DNA of 64,000 nt, from the NCBI RefSeq assembly GCF_965204125.1, contig NZ_OZ241968.1, positions 1,860,001 through 1,924,000 on the forward strand, read 5' to 3'. Source of the stretch: Poriferisodalis sp965204125. GTDB lineage: Bacteria > Actinomycetota > Acidimicrobiia > Acidimicrobiales > Poriferisodalaceae. The notes below the pieces were generated by a model, which ran no database searches, had not been told where the DNA came from, and saw only the letters and a list, made by a program, of their open reading frames with translations. This document shows positions 44,964 through 52,838 of the stretch, one piece after another; position 1 is the first letter of the stretch; each line of letters opens with the position of its first letter. The translations under genes and the position numbers were made by a program.

Positions 44964-46991
44964 GTGGCTGTGACCAAGCTGAACGACGCAGGACTGCGCC
45001 GACATCGAGTCGGGCTCGTCCGCTGGGCCGCGGCGGCCATCGCCATGTTGCTGGCGGTGCCGCTGGCAGCGTTGCCGTCGGGTGCCCAAGCCGATGACGA
45101 CGGCGATGCAACGCCCACGCTCATCTCTGCGGGTCCGGTGACGCTCACGATCCTGCACAACAACGACGGCGAATCGAAGCTGCTGCCCGATTCCGAGTCG
45201 GGCTTTCCAGGCGTGGCGCGGTTCGTTGCTGCGATGCGCGAACTGCAGGCCGCTGCCGCCGATACCGGACCGGTGGTGACGTTGACGTCTGGCGACAACT
45301 TCCTGGCATCGCTGGAACTCGGCGTGTCGCTTGACCGCGACGGTCCGATGTACGACTCGGTTGCGCTCAGCGGCATCTACGACGCCATGGCGCTCGGCAA
45401 CCACGATTTCGATTTCGGACCCGACGTGACAGCCCGCTTCATCGAGGGGTTCGACCCGCCGATCCCGTTCCTGAGCGCCAATATCGACGTGTCAGCCGAA
45501 CCGGCCTTGGCGGCCCTAGCCGAACGGGGATTGGTGGCGCCGTCGACGGTGATCGAGACCGGCGGCGAGCGCATCGGTGTGATCGGCGCGGTGACGCCGT
45601 GGCTCCCGAACATCTCCAGTCCGCGCAAGGTGGTGGTGAGCGCAGTGCTGCCCGCGGTGCAGGCCGAAGCTGATCGCCTGACCGCTGATGGCGTTGACAA
45701 GATCATCCTCGTCAGCCACCTGCAAGACGTGAGGGAAGAGGAGGCGCTGGTTGTCGGGCTCACCGGCGTGGACGTGATCATCGCCGGCGGCGGCGATGAC
45801 CTCCTGGCGAACCCCGGCGACACCTGCCAGCCCGATGAGAAGCCGGTGGGGCCGTACCCGACGTGGGTCGACGATGCAGCGGGCAGCCGGGTGCCGGTAG
45901 TGACCGCTCCCGGCGGCTACCGCTGCATCGGCAAGCTGGAGGTGACCTTCGACGCCGACGGCAACGTCACCGCCGCGGTGGGCGCTTCGATCGGGATAGC
46001 GCTCGACCGCGATCCCGATGCCACGGTGCAGTCCGATGTGGTGGAGCCGCTGACCGCAGAGGTGGCCCTAGTGGGCAGCACCGCCCTCGGCACGAGCGAC
46101 GTCGATCTCGAAGGCCGCAAGCTGGTTTTGCGCACCCAGTCCACCAACGTCGGCAGCCTGATGGCCGACGCGTTGCGGGTGCGCGGCGCGCATCTCGCCC
46201 CTGGCTTCGGCGTGGCGGCCCCGCAGGTGGCGGTGACCAATGGCGGCGGGCTCCGCAACGACTCGGTCATCGGTGCGGGCACCGTAAGCGTGGGCACCAC
46301 CTGGGACATCGCCCCCTTCAATAACGTGCTCGTGACCGCCGAGGTGCCGCGTGCCACGCTGGCCGAGCTGCTCGAGCGGGCGCTGAGCGTCTTGCCGCGA
46401 GCGACGGGACAGTTCCCGCATGTCTCGGGCATGACCGTCGTTTACGACCCCAACGGCGCGGGGCAGGGCATCGACCGTGACGGCGACTGCGCGCTCATCG
46501 AACCCGCTGGCACGCGGTTGCGTGAGGTGACCTTGGACGACGGCACCTTGATCGTCACGGGCGGCGAGGTGGTGCCGGGTGACCCGGTGGCCTTGGCGAC
46601 TCTGGACTTCTTGGCGAACGGCGGCGACTGTTACCCGCTCGATGACCTCTCGTTCACGCGGCTGGGCGTCACCTACCAGCAGGCATTGGCGGATTACATC
46701 GCCGAAGACCTGGACGGAATGATCAGCGCTGAGCAGTACCCCGTCGACGGCGGCAACCGGGTGATGGCGCTGGCATCCGAGGAAGCGCCCGAGGACGGCG
46801 ACTACATGCTCTACACCGTGCAACCTGGCGACTTCCTCTGGAAGATCGCGGCGGCGCACCTGGGCCACGGGGCACGCTGGCCGCTCATCTTCGAGGCGAA
46901 CGAAGGCCGCGAGCAGGCCTATGGCGGTGCGCTGACCGACCCGGACGTGATCCTGGTGGGCTGGGTGCTGCGCATCCCATTGGTGGGGTGA
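44964..46991 (+). CDS. Secreted 5'-nucleotidase/cyclic phosphodiesterase with C-terminal LysM domain
   Basis: A 675-residue exported enzyme. Residues about 20-46 form a signal peptide. The metallophosphatase domain shows LHNNDGESKLL (first metal motif, with Asn in place of the more usual DxH), SGDNFLA, GNHDFDFG, ILVSHLQ and a later His-poor GGGDDLL. The 5'-nucleotidase C-terminal domain has NGGGLRNDSVIGAG and TWDIAPFNNVLV. The last 60 residues, YTVQPGDFLWKIAAAHLGHGARWPLIFEAN onward, form a LysM module that would hold the enzyme on peptidoglycan. GAGGAGG precedes GTG 44964. Its 3' end overlaps the convergent ppx/gppA gene by 73 bases. Confidence 0.88.
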   Translation: MAVTKLNDAGLRRHRVGLVRWAAAAIAMLLAVPLAALPSGAQADDDGDATPTLISAGPVTLTILHNNDGESKLLPDSESGFPGVARFVAAMRELQAAAADTGPVVTLTSGDNFLASLELGVSLDRDGPMYDSVALSGIYDAMALGNHDFDFGPDVTARFIEGFDPPIPFLSANIDVSAEPALAALAERGLVAPSTVIETGGERIGVIGAVTPWLPNISSPRKVVVSAVLPAVQAEADRLTADGVDKIILVSHLQDVREEEALVVGLTGVDVIIAGGGDDLLANPGDTCQPDEKPVGPYPTWVDDAAGSRVPVVTAPGGYRCIGKLEVTFDADGNVTAAVGASIGIALDRDPDATVQSDVVEPLTAEVALVGSTALGTSDVDLEGRKLVLRTQSTNVGSLMADALRVRGAHLAPGFGVAAPQVAVTNGGGLRNDSVIGAGTVSVGTTWDIAPFNNVLVTAEVPRATLAELLERALSVLPRATGQFPHVSGMTVVYDPNGAGQGIDRDGDCALIEPAGTRLREVTLDDGTLIVTGGEVVPGDPVALATLDFLANGGDCYPLDDLSFTRLGVTYQQALADYIAEDLDGMISAEQYPVDGGNRVMALASEEAPEDGDYMLYTVQPGDFLWKIAAAHLGHGARWPLIFEANEGREQAYGGALTDPDVILVGWVLRIPLVG

Positions 46992-48583
46992 GTGGCCCGA
47001 CCGGTCTCGGCTACTTCAGACTCGATCACCACGGTGCGTCCGGTGACCGATTCGAGCAGTTCGCTGCGGGCTCGGGCAGTGAAGAGTTCGACGGAGGTGT
47101 CAACACCGGGTGAGACGCGTGCGACCAGTCGGAGTTCGCCGTCGGGCTGCATGCCCGACTCCCCAGGCTCGTGCGCGACGCGGATGCGTGTCACCACCTG
47201 ACGATTGGAGCGGTCAAGGCCGATCGCCACGCGCAGCATGGCCGCCATCCAGCGCACCTTGTTCTTGTCTGCTGAACCCAGCGAGGCGAATTCAGCGTGC
47301 TTGGACTTGGGCGCGCTCTTGCGGTGATAGCGAGCGACCTGGGCGATGATCTCGATCTCGCGTTCGGTGAAGCCCGTGAGGTGCTCGCTGTTGCGGATGA
47401 TGTAGTAGCTGTGACGGTGGTGGGCGCTGTGGGAGATGAATATCCCCACGTTGTGCAGCAGCGAGGCTGCCTCGAACAGCTCCCGGTCTTCTTCGCCGAG
47501 CCCGTGCTGAGAACTCAGGCCGTCGAACAACTCCAGTGCCAGGTCGGTGATGTGCTCGGCGTGTCCCAGGTCCTCGTGGTAGCTGTTCGCCACGTACATG
47601 ACTCCCGAGCGCCGCAGGTCTTCGAGACGGTGGAATGGGTCCAGCCCCGGTGCAGCCGCTCGCCGCATCTGCTCGAACAGGATCCCCTCCCGCAGGGCGT
47701 AGTCGGATACTTCCATGCGCTTGATGCCAAGCAGCTTGAACGTCTCCGACAGCAACAGCGCGCCGCCCACGATGATGTCGGCTCGGCGTTCCTCCAGCCC
47801 TTCGATGTCGAGCCGGCGCGCCGGAGTCGTGGCATTGGCGAGATCTGCTGTGAGGGAACGCAGCTCCTTGCCTGTGAACGACAGCCGGCCGGTACGGCTG
47901 TCGCGATCGCCGCGCCGGATGGCGCACATGCGCGCCAAGGCCATGATGGTTCCCGACGAGCCGACAGCAGTCTCGAAACCGAGCTCACCGATCTCGGCTG
48001 GCAAGTGGCCGAGGAACGACTCGATGTGGATGCGGCACTCGCGAACGGCACGCTTACGCGAGCGGCCCTCGGGGAAGAAGCGGTCGGTGAGCCGGATTGA
48101 GCCGAGCTTGAGACTGCGCATCAGCAGCGGCTCGGCACCGTCGCCGACGATGAACTCAGTGGAGCCGCCGCCGATGTCGATGACCAGGTGCCGCTTGTCG
48201 AGCACCGGGACGGCCGCCATCACGCCCAGATGGATCAGTCGGGCCTCCTCGACGCCGGAGACCACTTGGATGTCCACGCCGGCCTCGGAGAGGGCCCGCG
48301 CCACAAACTCGCCTCGGTTGTCGGCCTCGCGTACCGCACTGGTGGCCACGGCTGTGACGGTGGCAGCGCCGGCGTGATCAGCGATGCGCCGCATGCGGTC
48401 GAGCACCGCGATGCCGCGATCCATGGCATCGGCGGTAAGGCGCTTCATGTCCTCGCCGCCCGATCCCAGCCGGACCGGCTCGCGTTCGCGTGTCAGCACT
48501 TCGAAATGGCCATCTGCGTCGACCGATGCGACAACGAGGTGGAACGAGTTCGTTCCGACATCGATCGCCGCGATGACGCTCAC
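46919..48583 (-). CDS. Ppx/GppA phosphatase family protein
   Basis: A 554-residue protein of the exopolyphosphatase/guanosine pentaphosphatase family. The ASKHA ATPase-fold N-terminus begins at once with SVIAAIDVGTNSFHLVVASV, then VTAVATSAVREADN, DIGGGSTEFIVG (phosphate loop) and AVGSSGTIMALARM. The C-terminal half (about 310-500) is an HD-like helical domain with HRLEDLRR, AASLLHNVGIFISHSAHHRHSYYIIRN and RYHRKSAPKSKH. Two-domain members hydrolyse polyphosphate and (p)ppGpp in the stringent response. GTG 48583 has TAGCGT eight bases upstream. The last about 45 residues overlap the convergent nucleotidase gene and are probably a non-conserved tail. Confidence 0.88.
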   Translation of the reverse strand: MSVIAAIDVGTNSFHLVVASVDADGHFEVLTREREPVRLGSGGEDMKRLTADAMDRGIAVLDRMRRIADHAGAATVTAVATSAVREADNRGEFVARALSEAGVDIQVVSGVEEARLIHLGVMAAVPVLDKRHLVIDIGGGSTEFIVGDGAEPLLMRSLKLGSIRLTDRFFPEGRSRKRAVRECRIHIESFLGHLPAEIGELGFETAVGSSGTIMALARMCAIRRGDRDSRTGRLSFTGKELRSLTADLANATTPARRLDIEGLEERRADIIVGGALLLSETFKLLGIKRMEVSDYALREGILFEQMRRAAAPGLDPFHRLEDLRRSGVMYVANSYHEDLGHAEHITDLALELFDGLSSQHGLGEEDRELFEAASLLHNVGIFISHSAHHRHSYYIIRNSEHLTGFTEREIEIIAQVARYHRKSAPKSKHAEFASLGSADKNKVRWMAAMLRVAIGLDRSNRQVVTRIRVAHEPGESGMQPDGELRLVARVSPGVDTSVELFTARARSELLESVTGRTVVIESEVAETGRATHPTNGMRSTQPTRITSGSVSAPP

Positions 48584-48591
48584 GCATCGCA

Positions 48592-48597
48592 ACGCTA
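48592..48597 (-). promoter_or_regulatory. -10 hexamer, leaderless promoter of the ppx/gppA gene
   Basis: TAGCGT on the reverse strand, eight bases before GTG 48583. Confidence 0.5.
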
Positions 48598-48669
48598 GAG
48601 GGAGCGGCGCGCGGCCCAGATGATGTCGGCTCAGCAGATGGCTGCGGTCGGCCCGCCATGACGCCCCAC

Positions 48670-48675
48670 TAGCGT
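48670..48675 (+). promoter_or_regulatory. -10 hexamer, leaderless promoter of the thioesterase gene
   Basis: TAGCGT, seven bases (TCCGCCG) before ATG 48683; no ribosome site is present. Confidence 0.6.
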
Positions 48676-48682
48676 TCCGCCG

Positions 48683-49093
48683 ATGGCGACACACGCGACC
48701 CAGATCGTGCCTCGATTCGGCGAGCTGGATCCGTACAACCACGTCAACCACGCGGTTTATGTGTCGTATTTTGAAGCGGCCCGCTGCCTGGCGCTGGAAT
48801 CCGCCGATCTCGCGTTGCCGGACCTCTCAGATCAAGATGTCCAGATCGTGGTGACGAACCTTGAGGTGCGCTTCCGGGCGCCTGCGACCGCCCGCGACAC
48901 GCTGCGCGTCGAGACTGAATTGGTCGAGCGTCGCCGTGCGAGCACGCGGTGGCAGCAGCGGATCATCCGCGAGTCCGACGATGCGGTGCTGGTGGAGGGC
49001 CACTTGACAGCGGCCATCTGCGACAACAGCGGCAAGCCCCGTCGCCCGCCTCCTGGCCTGATGGACAAGTTCGGCGCGCTGACCCCCGGCTAG
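48683..49093 (+). CDS. Acyl-CoA thioesterase, hotdog fold
   Basis: A 136-residue 4-hydroxybenzoyl-CoA thioesterase-like protein. The family signature RFGELDPYNHVNHAVYVSYFEAAR carries the catalytic Asp16 at the start of the hot-dog helix, and VVTNLEVRFRAPATARDTLRVETEL and VLVEGHLTAAICD provide the central strands. It hydrolyses a medium- or aryl-acyl-CoA; the substrate is undefined. The leaderless start is supported by TAGCGT-N7. Its TAG stop touches the distal copy of the 54-base tandem repeat that comes from the neighbouring SDR gene, so the duplication stopped just at its end. Confidence 0.87.
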   Translation: MATHATQIVPRFGELDPYNHVNHAVYVSYFEAARCLALESADLALPDLSDQDVQIVVTNLEVRFRAPATARDTLRVETELVERRRASTRWQQRIIRESDDAVLVEGHLTAAICDNSGKPRRPPPGLMDKFGALTPG

Positions 49094-49222
49094 ACCACCG
49101 GGGACAATCCGCCGCCCGTGCTGGTTGCGACGGCGGACTGGCCTCAGACCACCGGGGACAATCCGCCGCCCGTGCTGGTTGCGACGGCGGACTGGCCTCA
49201 GACCACCGGGGACAATCCGCCG
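49092..49222. repeat. 54-base tandem direct repeat from the 3' end of the SDR gene
   Basis: Units at 49092-49145 and 49146-49199 are identical, and 49200-49222 repeats the first 23 bases before diverging. On the reverse strand each unit encodes GGLSPVV-stop, the last residues of the SDR gene ending at 49198, so two extra copies of that gene's tail lie downstream of its stop. Confidence 0.9.
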
Positions 49223-49983
49223 TCGATGTTGATTGCGGTGCCGGTGACGTAGCTGGCGGCGTCGCTGGCGAGGAACAGGGCCAGGTTGGCGAACTCTTGG
49301 GCGTCGCCCATGCGCCCGACGGGGATGCGATTCCCGATGGCCGCGGTGTAGTCCTCGAAGGCGGTGTCGTGACCCTCGCGTTCCCAGCGTGTCTGCCACT
49401 GGTGGGTCACCAGCAGTCCGGTGATGAGGGCATTCACCAGCACGCCGTCAGGGGCAAATTCTGACGCCAGCGCCTTGGTCATCGCCAGGCCGGCGGCACG
49501 ACTCGCTGAGGTGGGGCACGTCTGCGCGCTCGCTGCCTTCGCACCGACGTTCAGCGAGTTGATGATGCGGCCCCAGCGCTGATCGCGCATGTGGGGAATG
49601 CAAAGTCGGCAGAGGCGTACTGCCGAGAAGAGCTTCAGATTGAGGTCGTCCTGCCAGTCGTCATCGTCGATGTCGAGAAATGGCTTCGCATTCGATGTCC
49701 CGGAGTTGTTCACGAGGATGTCGATCGGGCCGCAGGCCTCCACCGCCTCGGTGTGGGCCCGCGCAACCTCGTCGGCCCGCCGGACGTCGGCCGAAATGGC
49801 TGCGTGAGCCGCGCCAGGGTTTGCAGCTCGGAGTGCGCCGAGCGTGTCATCAAGCACCGCCTGGTCGCGGGCGACTACCGCCACCGCGGCACCTGCAGCC
49901 GCAAAGGTCTCGGCCATCGCCCGTCCCAGACCTCGGCTGCCCCCGGTGATCAGCGCTGTGCGGCCGTCAAGTCTCAATTCCAT
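49198..49983 (-). CDS. SDR family protein with altered catalytic motif
   Basis: A 261-residue SDR-fold protein. The cofactor motif ITGGSRGLGRAMA (about 12-24), NNSGTSNA and INSLNVGA are normal, and the C-terminus INIDGGLSPVV is typical. The YxxxK site is not: where most family members have YSASK the sequence reads TSASR (in CPTSASRAAGLAMTKAL), so both the catalytic Tyr and Lys appear replaced. The protein may bind NAD(P) without classical activity or use another proton donor. TATGGT six bases before ATG 49983 suggests a leaderless mRNA. The gene's 3' end is tandemly duplicated downstream. It diverges from the alcohol dehydrogenase gene. Confidence 0.85.
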   Translation of the reverse strand: MELRLDGRTALITGGSRGLGRAMAETFAAAGAAVAVVARDQAVLDDTLGALRAANPGAAHAAISADVRRADEVARAHTEAVEACGPIDILVNNSGTSNAKPFLDIDDDDWQDDLNLKLFSAVRLCRLCIPHMRDQRWGRIINSLNVGAKAASAQTCPTSASRAAGLAMTKALASEFAPDGVLVNALITGLLVTHQWQTRWEREGHDTAFEDYTAAIGNRIPVGRMGDAQEFANLALFLASDAASYVTGTAINIDGGLSPVV

Positions 49984-49989
49984 ACGCGC

Positions 49990-49995
49990 ACCATA
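49990..49995 (-). promoter_or_regulatory. -10 hexamer, leaderless promoter of the SDR gene
   Basis: TATGGT on the reverse strand, six bases before ATG 49983. Confidence 0.45.
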
Positions 49996-50081
49996 TTTGT
50001 GGGCGCTGTCTCGCGCTCAATCTGGGCGCTGCCGACCACCGGGCCCGGTGCGCTGGGGCCAGTCGTGCGCGACCATGTGGC

Positions 50082-51113
50082 ATGCGCACGGGACTGGTGA
50101 CCGGCAAGGAACAGTTCGAGCTACGGGAGGTCGACGAGCCGACGCCCGGGCCGGGCGAGGCGCTGGTGGAGATCTCGCTCTGCGGGATCTGCGGCAGCGA
50201 CGTGCATGCCTATGCCGAAGGCTGGCCCTACGCGCCGGGAATCTGCGGCCACGAGTGGGTCGGCAACGTAGTTGCTGTGGATGCTGATGTTCAGGTAGTG
50301 GGCATGGGCGACCGCGTCACGGGCGGGTTGGCACCGGGCTGCGGCCAGTGCCCGGAATGCCGCGCCGATCACCCCGCCTACTGCTCCACAGCGCGCTCGT
50401 ACTACATGGGCCCGAAGGCGCCGGCCTCGGGAGGTTTCGCGCCGTACATGGCGGCGAGCGCGGACCGACTGGTGCGCGTGCCCGACGAGCTCACCGACGA
50501 CGACGCTGCGGTGATCGAGCCCGCTTCGGTTGCGTTGCACGCGGTACGTCGCAGCCGAATGCGAGCGGGCGACGTGACGTGCGTCGTGGGCTGCGGACCG
50601 ATCGGCCTGCTGGTCGCCCAGTGCGCTCGCCTCGCGGGAGCGGGGACGGTGATTGCGATCGAACCCGACGCCGACCGGCGCCGCCTCGCGTTCGAAGTCG
50701 GGGCCGATATGGCTGTGGAACCCGGCGCAGAGATGCGCGAGGCGGTGAATGAGGTCACCGGTGGCTTGCGGGCCGACATCGCATTCGACTGTGCCGGCAT
50801 CCCGCAGACGATCCAGCAGTCGGTGGACATGGTGCGCTACGGCGGCTCGGTCTGCATTGTGGGCGTGACCGGCAGCGATGCGGTGATCCGACCGAACCGC
50901 TGGCTGTTCAAGGAGATTTCGGTGGACACGTCGCTGGCGTTCACGCTCGACGAGATGCGCGCCGCGGCCGGCTTCATCGCCGATGGCCGCATCAGCGTCG
51001 CCCCGCTGGTGCAGGGCACGATCACGCTCGATGAGCTGCCGCAGACGATTGACGATCTCGCGACGCGGCGCAATGCGGCGATCAAGCTGCTGGTCGATCC
51101 CACTGCCGGCTGA
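50082..51113 (+). CDS. Zinc-dependent medium-chain alcohol dehydrogenase
   Basis: A 343-residue MDR enzyme. Catalytic zinc ligands are the Cys in ICGSDVHAYAEG and His-Glu in CGHEWVGNVV; the structural zinc loop is CGQCPECRADHPAYC with four Cys. The Rossmann motif GCGPIGLLVAQCARLAGAG starts near residue 170 and is followed by an acidic residue (AIEPD), indicating NAD rather than NADP. The pattern fits the threonine/sorbitol dehydrogenase branch. The start ATG 50082 has no clear ribosome site. It precedes the carboxyltransferase gene by about 105 bases. The alcohol substrate is unknown. Confidence 0.88.
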   Translation: MRTGLVTGKEQFELREVDEPTPGPGEALVEISLCGICGSDVHAYAEGWPYAPGICGHEWVGNVVAVDADVQVVGMGDRVTGGLAPGCGQCPECRADHPAYCSTARSYYMGPKAPASGGFAPYMAASADRLVRVPDELTDDDAAVIEPASVALHAVRRSRMRAGDVTCVVGCGPIGLLVAQCARLAGAGTVIAIEPDADRRRLAFEVGADMAVEPGAEMREAVNEVTGGLRADIAFDCAGIPQTIQQSVDMVRYGGSVCIVGVTGSDAVIRPNRWLFKEISVDTSLAFTLDEMRAAAGFIADGRISVAPLVQGTITLDELPQTIDDLATRRNAAIKLLVDPTAG

Positions 51114-51218
51114 ACGGATCGGGATGTTCTCCTGGCTTCAACGGCAGGCACCCCGAACTCGGCCGTACGCTCTGTGCAGATCTGTTGAATCGGAGCGAGC
51201 AGCCAGAACGGGGGTCGC

Positions 51219-52769
51219 ATGAGCTGGGAGCCTGAGATCGCTGAGCTGCGCCGCCGCGAAGCGTTCGCTGAAGCGCTGGGCGGGCCCGACAAGGTCGAGC
51301 GCCAGCACTTCTTCGGCAAGATGACGGTGCGCGAGCGCATCGACGTCATGGCGGACAAGGGCTCGTTCCACGAGATCGGCAAGACCGCCGGCGTCGCCGA
51401 ATACGACGATCACGGCAATCTCGTCCACCTGACGCCGTCCAACTTCATCTTCGGCCTCGCCCGCATCGACGATCGGCCTGTTGTCCTTTCCGGTGACGAC
51501 TTCACCGTGCGCGGCGGCTCCTCGGACGCCACCATTCCCGAGAAGCGCAACGCCGCCGAGTCCATGGCCTATGAGATGCGACTGCCGCACATCCGCCTGG
51601 TGGACGGCATGGGCGGCGGCGGCTCGGTCAAGTCCATCGAGATGGCAGGCCGCACGTACATCCCCGAGCTGCGGGGCTGGGACGTCATCGTGAACCACCT
51701 CTCGGTGGCACCGTCAGTGTCGCTGGCGCTGGGCTCGGTGGCGGGCATCGGTGCCGCCCGTGTGGCCACAGCGCACTACTCGGTCATCGTGCGCGACACC
51801 GCGCAGATGATGATCGCCGGGCCGGCACTGGTCGAGCAGGCGTCGCTGGGCGATCACGGCAAGGAAGAACTCGGCCACGCCGACATCCACACGGCCAACG
51901 GCGCCATCGACGATGTAGTCGACAGCGAGGACGAGGCGTTCGAGCGCGCACGCCGCTTCCTGTCGTACCTGCCCGCCAACGTGGACGAGCTGCCCGAGCG
52001 TGTGCTGAGCGGCGACAGCCCGCAGCGGCGCGACGACGATCTGATCTCGATTGTGCCCCGCGAGCCACGGCGCGTCTACAAGATGCGCTCGATCATCGAG
52101 TCGGTCTGCGACCAGGGCAGCTTCTTCGAGATCGGCAGTCGCTGGGGGCGGTCGATCATCACTGGACTGGCACGCCTCGACGGGTGGCCGGTGGCGATCT
52201 TCGGCGAGGATCCGTACGTGTACGGCGGCGGCTGGACGGCCGACAGCTGCCGCAAGCTCATCCGGCTGCTCGACACCGCCTCCACGTTCCATCTGCCGGT
52301 GGTGCATCTCGCGGACTGCCCGGGCTTTCTGATCGGCAAGGAATCTGAGGAGAGCGGGACGATCCGATTCGGTTCGGCGGCGTTGGCCGCTCTCGGTCAG
52401 CTGGCTGCGCCATTCGCCTGTGTGGTCATCCGCAAGGCATTCGGCGTCGCAGGTGCGGCCAACAACAAGCCGGGTGCCCGCAGCTTCCGGGTGGCATGGC
52501 CCTCGGGCGACTGGGGCTCGCTGCCCATCGAAGGCGGCCTCGAGGTGGCCTACAAGCAGGACCTGGCCGACAGTGAGACGCCCGACGAGCTGCTCGAAGA
52601 AATCCGTGAGCGGCTCAACAGCGTTCGCTCGCCGCACCGCTCTGCGGAGTTCTTCGAGATCGAGGAGATCATCGACCCCCGCGACACCCGTCCGGTGCTG
52701 TGCGAGTGGGTGGACCTGGCCCGCCGCTCGCTCCGCCCCGGGCCGTCTGCGTTCGGTTACCGGCCCTGA
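51219..52769 (+). CDS. Acyl-CoA carboxylase carboxyltransferase subunit (second copy)
   Basis: A 516-residue carboxyl transferase family protein, only distantly similar to the one at 481. It starts with the usual LRRREAFAEALGG-KVERQHFFGKMTVRERID helix pair. The first half has VDGMGGGGSVKSIEMAG where GAGGARI-like loops occur; the second has LADCPGFLIGKESEESGTIRFG and RKAFGVAGAANN. A GGGGG site precedes ATG 51219, and a TACGCT hexamer lies at 51166-51171. The next genes are an acyl-CoA dehydrogenase and an SDR, so it may serve a CoA-ester degradation route. There is no biotin-carrying subunit nearby. Confidence 0.88.
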   Translation: MSWEPEIAELRRREAFAEALGGPDKVERQHFFGKMTVRERIDVMADKGSFHEIGKTAGVAEYDDHGNLVHLTPSNFIFGLARIDDRPVVLSGDDFTVRGGSSDATIPEKRNAAESMAYEMRLPHIRLVDGMGGGGSVKSIEMAGRTYIPELRGWDVIVNHLSVAPSVSLALGSVAGIGAARVATAHYSVIVRDTAQMMIAGPALVEQASLGDHGKEELGHADIHTANGAIDDVVDSEDEAFERARRFLSYLPANVDELPERVLSGDSPQRRDDDLISIVPREPRRVYKMRSIIESVCDQGSFFEIGSRWGRSIITGLARLDGWPVAIFGEDPYVYGGGWTADSCRKLIRLLDTASTFHLPVVHLADCPGFLIGKESEESGTIRFGSAALAALGQLAAPFACVVIRKAFGVAGAANNKPGARSFRVAWPSGDWGSLPIEGGLEVAYKQDLADSETPDELLEEIRERLNSVRSPHRSAEFFEIEEIIDPRDTRPVLCEWVDLARRSLRPGPSAFGYRP

Positions 52770-52838
52770 GCCAACCACCCTGTCGCGTGGCAGACTCAGC
52801 GACGAGCTGAGCTGTCAGCCAAGCAGGGGAGCGCGCCC

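Noticed and set aside
49092..49222. CRISPR array made of 54-base repeats
   Set aside because: The units are contiguous without spacers and match the coding 3' end of the SDR gene.
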